From Drosophila persimilis (taxonomy: Eukaryota; Arthropoda; Insecta; Diptera; Drosophilidae): a stretch of 64,000 bases of DNA. A model generated the notes under the pieces. That model was not told the DNA's origin. It saw only the letters and a list, made by a program, of their open reading frames with translations, and did not search any database. The position numbers and the translations under genes are program-made. The stretch lies in contig NW_020825298.1 of assembly GCF_003286085.1 (NCBI RefSeq), positions 4,960,001 through 5,024,000 of the forward strand, in the 5' to 3' direction. Positions 55,167 through 64,000 of the stretch are shown here, piece by piece. Every line of letters starts with the position of its first letter. Positions within the stretch are counted from its first letter, which is position 1.

Positions 55167-56154
55167 CTGCAAAGGAAAGAGCAGAACAGAGCAGAAACGC
55201 AAATCAATTAGTCAACAATGAATAAAGATAGAACGTTAGAAGAGAGATGTCATTGACCCACAGACACCAGACACGAGACACGAGCCACAAGAGACCCCTC
55301 AATGCTATGGGCGTGTGTGGGGGTATAACCAATCGATAATGCAATCGTGGGTGCAGCAGGCACAGGCGTCAAGAGTCAGAGGTCAGAGGTGGTTACGGGT
55401 GGGCAGACAACCCAATTTCAGGCTAAATTTCCCAACAATTTAAGCCCTGCATAAAAAGCAAAGAGCATAAAATTAACAAGGGCTCTCATGACGCCTACAA
55501 AAGCTGTTCTGTTGGAAAAAGAGCAAGGCTTTTGTATGGAATGTTACATCTCGAATAAGGGACAGTTTCCGTTGCGAGTACATACATTAACTAGTCCGAA
55601 TCATCTTTATTTAGTAAACAATTATCTGCTAATTATAGACGAAGAAAAAAATTCAGGGCCCTGCTAAAGACACAGTTGCCACATGCCAAGATAGAGTATA
55701 GAGTGTGGTACATTCCCACACCCACACCCACAGAGAGAGAGATAGAAACACCTTCTCCTCTGTATTGGCTGCTAAATTGATCAAATATAATTCAATAAAC
55801 ACAGGCCTATGTTAAATTAATTGCATTTAAACAGCTGGAAAGCGGGGAAACGTAATTCAAACGAAAGCAAAATAACAAAACACCTCACGACCAAACAGCA
55901 GTGCCAACAGAAAATGCAAAAACTCCAGCAATTGTCACATTGACGCAATCCAACAGATATTATTAAGGCGAACCCAAGCGAAAGAGAGATAGATGGCGAT
56001 GCCATGGGAGAGTGCAATTGAAGTTAATTAAAGACAGCGAGAAGACGGCGTAACACTGCGGCAGACAGCCACAAATTAATTGGCCATCTTTGACTGCGGT
56101 TAAAATACACGAGTGACACCTTTCCATCATCACGCTTGAGAGATGATTCCCCCC

Positions 56155-56180
56155 CATCCATCCATCCATCCATCCAACCA
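56155..56180. repeat. (ATCC)n microsatellite
   Basis: CATCCATCCATCCATCCATC-type run of about six units in the Swip-1 intron. Confidence 0.85.
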
Positions 56181-56261
56181 TCTCTTTTAATTACTTTCAC
56201 TATCTTTCATCTCAGTCCTCTCCTTAATGCCTTGCACAATCACGCAATTTGTCGATACAGA

Positions 56262-56297
56262 TACTCGTACTCGCACTCGCACTCGTACTCGTACTCT
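56262..56297. repeat. (ACTCGY)n hexamer array
   Basis: Six units of ACTCGT / ACTCGC in the Swip-1 intron. The same hexamer recurs at 62252-62293. Confidence 0.85.
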
Positions 56298-59200
56298 TAC
56301 AATTATTTATTATTTATGAAGATCCCCCCATAATACAATTATGAGCTTTCCGAACGAAAGCGAAACTTTATTAATAGTTTTTCTTTCTTTTTGTACAATT
56401 ATTTCTCTTCTGTGGCACCCGGCATTACGTGGCTTCTAATTGAAATTGAAACTGAAAGTTGAGCGACAGTGGAAGTGGCAGTATCTAACGATTGCCTAAC
56501 GATTTGTGTAATGCTCATTCGCGGAGTGTTGCCCAGACGAGCGGAGAGTGGAGAGCGTGGAGCGGGCTTCCTTGGCTGAAATCTGGTCTGGTCTGGCCTT
56601 GTGTGGGGCCACTTGCATTTTAGTTTCAGTTTGTAGTATTTTTAGCTAGAGAGCTCCAGGTTTCGTTCCCAACTAGTTTGACTCGTTTCTAGTTGTTGCA
56701 ATCATCATCGTCATCATCGCCATCATCGCCATCGACATCCTTCAGTTGTCGGCGGCAAGGTCGAGTGAAGCCTGTGCAACTTGTTTCCGCCACCATTGTT
56801 GGCTGTTGCTTTGGCCACTGATATTCCCTGCTGCTCATCTGCCGCAAGACTCGACTCCTCACGCGATCTGGTGTTTTCTCTTTTAATATATTACACAATT
56901 AGATGGGTAAATGGGTTTTTATTTACATTTTTATCCACAATTTCCTGCCCACATACTCGTATACTGTCGGAAGTTGAACGGAAGCAAACGTTTGAACTTT
57001 TGACTTTGCCAAAAATTGTGTGTGTGTGGGCATTGAACCCCACGGTAAATGATAAATGATAATGACCTATAGGGAGAATATGCGACTTGTTTTGTGGATG
57101 ATTCGACCACAAAGCCCCTTCTTGCGATTGCTGTTGGACACCCAAAACACCTTTCCTATTTCTGAGGTTCTGTAGTGACATTTTTTAGGGTTCTATGCCG
57201 TAACTTATAATAGCCTTGACTACACCTGCCCTGCCTTCAATTAACTTCAATTGAAGCACTCTCCCATGCCACCAGCTCTCTTTCTCTGTGTTTTCTTTAA
57301 TAGCTTTTGTTGGATTGCGTCAATGTGACAACTGGCAATGCTGTGAGTGTGTTGTCGTCTTATTGTTACTGCTGGCAACGCTGTCTCTCCGCTTTCTGTC
57401 AATTCCTGCTTTTTAAATGCAATTAATTCAATGAAAGATCGTGATTTATCTATTTAGCGCCCAATATACTAGGAGGGAGTCTCTCTGCGGGTGTGTGGCA
57501 CTGTACCACTCTTCCGCCTTGGCACCTGCTGTGGTCGATGTGTGGTAACACTCATCCTCACATCCTCCCATCCAATGTTTCCCCATTTAGCCTAATTTTT
57601 ATCGATTGTTTTCATTCCAATGAATCGAATCGGATCGAAACTTCACACTTCCTCCTGCGGGTGTGTGTGTGTGTGTGCTTCTCTGGGGGTGTTGACGGGC
57701 CTAAACAATCTTTATGCCTCATTGCATGTTGTGGCAGGGCATGCGATTTTCATTTTTCTTTATCTTTATAGCTATTTCGTGTACAGTTCAACAAATAACG
57801 GGGTCAGCCGGCCATTGTTAGTGTTGTTTCTCGTTCGTTGTTGTTTATGCATTGCCGCAATTTGCATCGTAAATTTTATCTATGTATCCATGTGTTTTTT
57901 TGCTACATACTCGCGAGTGCTCGTAAGTGTTCGAGTACTCGGCGGTACATACATATATGCGCCGCCTTCTGGGGCTCTGCTGCTGCCACAAGTTGCAATT
58001 ATTGAGCATACTCGCATAGGCTCTTCTCTATTAGCAACTTAATGCCTCGCTATTGTCCAAGTCCACCAGTGAATGAAGTATGCTTTAAGGTACAGTCTTA
58101 CTTCTCTAAAAGGAAGTTCCTATAAATTAAAGATCGCTGGGTTACACAGACCTTTTTCCAATAAATATTGTAAGCACTTTGCTGAATATATTAATTAATA
58201 TCAAAGATCTCTGAAGGCCTGTACAGCCAAGTACTTTAAAAGATGGTCTGTTAAAGTGATATTTTAGGGTCTTAAGATTTTGTTTCCCTTTTTCGAACTT
58301 CCCTAACTATAATTTCTACACACACAAACCAGAGATATGTATCTACCTCTGCTTTTCAAAGGTCTATCTTTCGATCAAATTTAATAAAAAAGATTGATTG
58401 AAAGAACTTTGCAAATTCAATTGTTATTTAAGCCTGAAAGGTCATCCAAATTGACTTGTATTTTAGCATTTCATTCTTCTCCAAAATTATTAAAATTTCA
58501 TATTTTCTACCTCAAATCTTGATTGATGTAAACGAAAATGTGTGCGAATTGCAACAGATTCCATAGTTCTCTAAGAATTCCAACCCAAAAATTCACACCA
58601 TTCAAATGCTAATTTCTAATGGACTTTCGTTAGTGTTACAGAAGTTCCACTGTAATTGGTTTGGTCTCGCTTTTTGCCCAGGCTTTTGATGGTCGAAGCA
58701 GGTTAATGCCAAAGGGAGAGAGGAAGAGGGAGAGGGAGAGGGGGAGACAGAGACAGACACATCACATGGATGGATACTCGCATACAATACGACGATATTC
58801 GCTTCATTTTTATGGTTTTGTTGCAGTTAGAAAACGCGTCATGTTCTTGAACTTTATTGTAACGGGGGTTTATCGGTTTTGTAAGTCTTTGAAATGCACA
58901 GCACGCCAGGTTTCATCATATGAAAGGCAGGGAGGGGTCTTGTCTTTTATCTATTGTATTATTGTAACCTCAAAAAGAAGGAGTACTCGCACTGGCACTG
59001 GTACCTGCTATGTATGAAAGCTCTATGATGTGATGTCTCTTGCATACACAATTTCTTGTTTATTTCGCTCATCACGAACAGACTCGACTCGACTGGAGGT
59101 TTTTTGGATCGTCTCACTGAATGTTTTTCCCTCATTTCGAAACCACCAAACATGCACCTGTGCACATGGCCTACACAATATATACACCTGTACACTGTAC

Positions 59201-60940
59201 ACCTGTATCTACTGCTCGTATATTTATGCTTGTAAAAGATGTAAAATTGCTAATCAATAGGAAAACATTGATTGTTTTGCTGGTTCTAGAGCTGGCAGAT
59301 TGCGGTCGTCTGTCTATTTTTGGTAGTTCTTTGATGATTTCGAATACTTCTACTCTTTCAAAGGGAGTTCTCTTTTATTGTTTTTGAGAGCTAGAGATGG
59401 ATATTTTGTACTGGCCAGTAGGATAATGTGGAAGATCCCCGTGTGTTTAATCTTTCAATGAAGTAAAGAACTTTGGTGCGTCTTGTTATTTTCGACATCA
59501 TACCGAATATTTCGATAAAACTCTGATAACATATACTTTATGAGGTATGAGGTATACCCATAGCTATCCCTTAGTTCTGGTTGTTCCATTCCCTTTAGAG
59601 ACCCCCAAAGATGCTTGATGATTGTAAGCCCTGCACTCCACAATCTTCCCATTACTGTATTGGACTGTAGTCCGAAAATAAACTCTGCATATTTTGACAT
59701 TTCGAAATTGGAGCAAACAACGGCTGCAAATGGGAATGGGGGAGGGGTAAAAGGCGTTGCGTGGGTCGGTTGCCTGCTTATTTTTAGTACGAGTATTTGC
59801 TGCAGGAAGCAAGAAGCAGCACCAGCAGCATTTACTCATCGTAGAGCCGTTCTTATCGGCATCATCAGAGCTGAGAGCCAAATCAAACAGCTGAACAAAA
59901 GAGTGAATGAGTGACTGAGTGACTGAGTGAATGTAAATGCAATGACTAATTGCAACAAGTTGGGGCCACAATGAATGATGATCGTCGTTTGTCGTTCGTG
60001 CTGCATACGAGTGTGTACATAATTTGATATTTCCTCAATTGAGTGGACAACACTCGTAACAACTACAACTACACTGGCAGCTGCTGGACTGTTGGACTGC
60101 TGGGATGTCACTGTCATCCACCGCAAAGTGCGCGTAAAATGTAATCACAATGCGCACAATGAGGCATCGATGGAGTGGACATGGACATGGGGAAGGAAGG
60201 AAGAGAAGCTATTGTCATTTGCCCATTGGTTCAACTACTGAGTAGTGTATTTTATTGTACCCTTTTAGGGGTTATAATGATGTTGCTTTGATGTTTGTAG
60301 AGCCCAGAAAGAGGGATGGTATTGGAACCTTATACGAGAATATATTGTATGGTGTGTGTTCCTGAAAAAAGGAATCCCTTAGTGGAATTCAAGATCGTTA
60401 CAAAGGGGATCTTGAGCAGATAGCCATGATTGCAGTCTTCCGTATGATTGTAATTGAGTGCAATGTGATATTTGTATGATATTTAATATCTGCTATAGGA
60501 AAAGTGAAGATATTCGTCTGAATCTCTCACTAAACTTGTTATTTACAACAGAGCATACCACCTGCCAGAGCATACACACCTTGGTGTGCCCAATGCTTCC
60601 TAATCCATTCAGTATTCAATTCATTTACTTTGCAGTTTTCTGTGTGAACAAACCAGACTGCTGGTCGCCGCAACGCGTTGCCTGCCTGACTCCCCAGCGC
60701 CACTCAAAACTCGTGGCACAATCTGCAATTTTTGGCCAAATTCAAAAAAGGTCGCTTCGCGTCCCGCACATGTGTGCGGAAATAATTACAAGCGGAGGCT
60801 GTGGCAGTGGCAGTGTCAGTGACAGTGGCTGTGTGCCCCCGGAAGCGAGTAGTGGAAACGATAATGCATTGTTATCGATTGGCCAGAAACCTGCATATCT
60901 GCATCGACACAGTCAGATGTCAGATAATGCAGATGTGGCT

Positions 60941-60980
60941 GGCTCTATGGCTATGGCTATGGCTATGGCTATGGCTCTGG
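60941..60980. repeat. (GGCTAT)n hexamer array
   Basis: Six near-perfect GGCTAT units (ending GGCTCT) within an open frame, translating as alternating Met-Ala. Confidence 0.85.
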
Positions 60981-61797
60981 CGATGCGGACAAAGGCTGTG
61001 CTGTGGCTGCACATCAAAACTTATGCAAACAACAAATCGGAATGTCAATGAACCTCAGAGGAGGAGCAGATTTGCTGCTCACTTTTGGGTGTGTACGCAT
61101 ACGCGTACAAAATGCACGAAGAAGTACAATGAAAGCTATTTTGGCGAGGACATTCATGGTTTTACAGCAGATTATGAGAGCCAATTGGGTTTATAAATAT
61201 TTAAATATAAACTTTGGATGGATGTTCACAGGTGAATGAGCCGAATCTTATACGATTGCAGTGGATGGATTATGGATCGTTTAAAGGAGGATAAGATCTA
61301 AGAATAGTGTTCTACTATTTAGGGAAATGTCTATTCCAAAGGGATTCGTAAGACATGCTTTTCAAAGAAAGTAAATCTATAGTAAAAAGAAATATTTCCT
61401 TATATAAAATTCGCAAAAGCTTTCTTTACTTTCATTCACAAATAATGTATCCAATCGCTTTTGGGAAATTTGTTCAGCAAATCAATGTCTGCCATTCTAT
61501 TGCATTTATAGAAATCTACATAGATTGAACACACAGAAGTATGTGAATTTGTAAATCTGTCCGCTCACAGAGCCTCCACTGTATGTGCACATGAATGCTA
61601 AGAGGCACATATGTATGTATCTGAACACATTTTCAAGAACCTACTTGCTGCAATTGTCCTGAAATGTGCAACAATGGAACAACCCCCTATGCAACATATG
61701 AGTATGTAATTTGCGTAACACAGGAGGGAACTAAGTGAGTAAGTAAGGGGTTATGCCATGCCTCAGTGATACTTGCATTAATAGGGTGATAGGGTAG

Positions 61798-61818
61798 TGG
61801 TGGTGGTGGTGGTGGTGG
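61798..61818. repeat. (TGG)n microsatellite
   Basis: Seven TGG units followed by GCAATGGCAATGGC. Confidence 0.85.
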
Positions 61819-62251
61819 CAATGGCAATGGCTACAGCAAAGCAAAGCCAACATTCAACTTAATTAAAAGTTCTCTTTACCACAAAAGCCACCCCCCATTT
61901 GTATTGTAAAGTGCGTGTCCGTGAACTGAAATTGTAACCAGAGCGACGACATAGACACCCACAAAAGCAGCGGCGGAGGGGCACAAAGAAGCTTTTTTCC
62001 CCACTTACATGCTGCCATTATATTCCATATAGTATGTATGCAAAAATTGAATTAAATGTACACTACTGGACATCATCATCATCAGCCTCGTTGGGTGGTG
62101 GTTTTCAGCCAAAGTTTAGTCAGGAATTGGCAGGGCTTATCAGCAAAGAACCAGACACTCAGACGCTCAGACAGACAGGCGTACCATACTGTACTCCCCC
62201 GGGAAAATGGGGAAACGAAGGCGCCATTAAATGCATAATCGATACACAAAC

Positions 62252-62293
62252 ACTCGTTCTACTCGTACTCGTACTCTTAATCGTACTCGTATT
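62252..62293. repeat. (TACTCG)n hexamer array, second copy
   Basis: Repeats of TACTCG with variants, matching the array at 56262-56297. Confidence 0.8.
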
Positions 62294-64000
62294 CTGTATA
62301 TTTCTGCTGTTTATCGCCTTGCGGAAGTCTCTGCCTCGCCCAAGATCCATATAAATTTCAGCAGAAAAGTTGTCGGAAAATGGCGTATTATAAATAAAAG
62401 AAAAACAATCAGGAAATCATTTCATTCAGAGGGAAATGCTTTACACATTGCGTGTGTGGTTTATGCGATGATAAAAATGGAACCAGAGCGCGGGAACGAT
62501 ATACCCCCATATACCATACCCCCTCCATTACACACAATTTTTGGGGTTGGGTTCCGTCTTTTTTTTATCGCACGACTTTGCCCCAAAACTTAAAGAGAAG
62601 ATTCTATGACGTTGTCATTGTTTACATTTTTATTCGATTGTTTATCCGAATTCTGTGGTGATTCCAGGAATATTATTGCCTTTCCTCATTCTGAATCAGT
62701 TGCAAAATTTGTTTTGAACAGCAAATTGAAGGCGTGACTCAGTCCTCAGTGTTTTGCTTTCATTTCACTGAATTGATGGCATATTTTAATTAAATTCGTT
62801 CAGGTTTTAGGTGCGCTTTAAATTTGCAAGTTTAGCACATCCATACCCCCAACCCCCTCGCCCTGCATCAAAAGGTACGACGACGACGACGACCCCAACC
62901 AACGTGACTGGAAATGCCAAAAGCCAGTCACAGACCACAAAACAGACGCTTTGTTAGCCGGTTTATGGATATCTAAATAAAAACAAAAACGAAGAAGCTT
63001 TAAGAGCGCTGGAAGGGGGGTTCGAATGGGTTGACATTTCTCAGTGGCAGTAGAACTCGACTTCGGATTGAATTAACTCGAAGTTTTATTAACTAGTTGA
63101 TGTGTAAATTAAGATTAAAATAATGTTTATATCAGTTCACATCATGTACTGCGTATTTAAAGATGTACACATAGAGTTGAAAGTACAACCTCCTGGGCTT
63201 ATAATATGTAATTTATCAGCTTAAGTTCTCTTACTAGGAACTTGAAGTGAATTCAGCTGCCCCCCATGACTCATTCTAGAAGAATTTTCTTCCTAATAAA
63301 ATGTTTTTCTGAGAAAGTACATCTTCTTTTCAGAGTCATAGAGTCATAATTTTGCCCAAACATTTTAAATTTTAAATCAGACTGATAAGAACATATATCT
63401 TTTCGAGCTGTGGCTTCCAGACATTAGGTTTTCTTAGGTAGTTCTACGTTATTTCGTCTTAAGGATTCATCTGATCTTTCTGATTTCTTTTGATTCTTTA
63501 GAGATCTTTAAGTATTCAGTCGCGTTGAGTGGACTTTGGTCACCTTTTGATAGTTTTTCAACGGCTACTCCTCTGAAAAGTTAAAGAACCTTCCATTAAT
63601 ATGTCCAAATATTAATAAATGGAATGCAACATTCACCTATTATCATTCCTGTACCAAAAAATGTTTTTTTTTTTCCACAAAAAAAGGAAAACAGCAAAAA
63701 AGGCAATTATCTAACCAATTTTAGAGCTCGTTTTTGGCCATGCCCAATTCCATTCGCCTTATACATGACATTAGCTAATCCCCAGACCAAAATACAAAAA
63801 AATAAAAAACTGTTGCTGCTTGGAGCCCGTTCTCAGTGGCTTTGGCAGACGGATTGGAGTTGTCTGTTTCTGTTTCTGTGCGCTGTCTGTGGCTGTGACT
63901 GTGGGGCATTACAATTGCGGGGCACGTACGGGGCAGTGGCATAATGTAGCACAGAGTCAGAGATTGCTACGGGGACTGTTTTTACTACTCTTTGACAATT

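Larger units (their letters stand above)
55167..64000 (-). other. Probable long Swip-1 intron, rich in microsatellites
   Basis: No exon of the EF-hand protein is visible here, nor any other gene I can support. The sequence carries many simple repeats (listed separately), a few kilobases of unique AT-rich DNA, and open frames of up to 197 codons (60458-61051) whose content is dominated by a hexamer repeat. It is assumed to be intronic because the preceding exon begins with a split codon. Confidence 0.55.

Noticed and set aside
63017..63030. GGTTCGAAT resembling a tRNA T-loop
   Set aside because: No matching acceptor stem, D-loop or anticodon arm around it.

Overview
This window is nuclear DNA from a Drosophila-type fly. 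Short GT-AG introns of 50-70 bp, compact gene spacing, nested and divergent genes, opa-like CAG runs and (AC)n/(TATG)n microsatellites all point there. The gene content matches what I recall of Muller element B around D. melanogaster 37B: Naf1, RUSF1/DUF647, SERAC1, TIPIN, msl-1, tosca, GSTCD, Nedd8, two homocysteine S-methyltransferases, Nak, L2HGDH and Swiprosin-1. Species is not certain; a non-melanogaster Sophophora species such as an obscura-group fly is a guess. No bacterial, viral or CRISPR material is visible, and I recognised no intact transposon.

Layout, left to right. 0.3-2.2 kb (-): Naf1, H/ACA snoRNP assembly. 3.1-4.5 kb (-): RUSF1-like DUF647 protein, divergent from SERAC1 (+, 5.5-9.5 kb), a mitochondrial/ER serine hydrolase. 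9.7-10.6 kb (-): TIPIN, tail to tail with SERAC1 and head to head with msl-1 (+, 11.3-16.8 kb), the dosage-compensation scaffold, here greatly enlarged by repeats. 18.3-22.6 kb (-): a hydroxylysine-kinase-like gene whose 3 kb first intron hosts tosca/Exo1 (+, 19.6-21.8 kb). 24.4-26.2 kb (+): GSTCD. 26.4-26.8 kb (-): Nedd8. 27.6-32.0 kb (-): two homocysteine S-methyltransferase paralogues. 34.0-43.7 kb (-): Nak, an AAK1-type kinase with a long endocytic-adaptor tail. 45.0-45.5 kb (+): an unrecognised small protein. 46.0-48.9 kb (+): TANGO6-like protein. 48.9-50.5 kb (-): L-2-hydroxyglutarate dehydrogenase. 51.2-53.7 kb (+): a THAP-ZAD-C2H2 zinc-finger protein. 54.8-55.2 kb (-): the 3' coding exon of Swiprosin-1/EFHD2, whose remaining exons appear to lie beyond the right end, so 55.2-64 kb is probably its intron.

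The genes are mostly housekeeping and functionally unrelated; the shared themes are nuclear/RNA/replication (Naf1, TIPIN, tosca, msl-1), one-carbon and 2-oxo acid metabolism (HMTs, L2HGDH, HYKK) and trafficking (Nak, TANGO6). I did not find a convincing new multi-gene system. The best leads are the repeat-swollen MSL1, a frame break inside tosca, a hidden alternative last exon of Nak, four 3n stop-free introns, mismatched introns between the two HMT paralogues, and recurrent promoter-proximal motifs. All exon boundaries were read by eye from splice sites and checked for reading-frame continuity.
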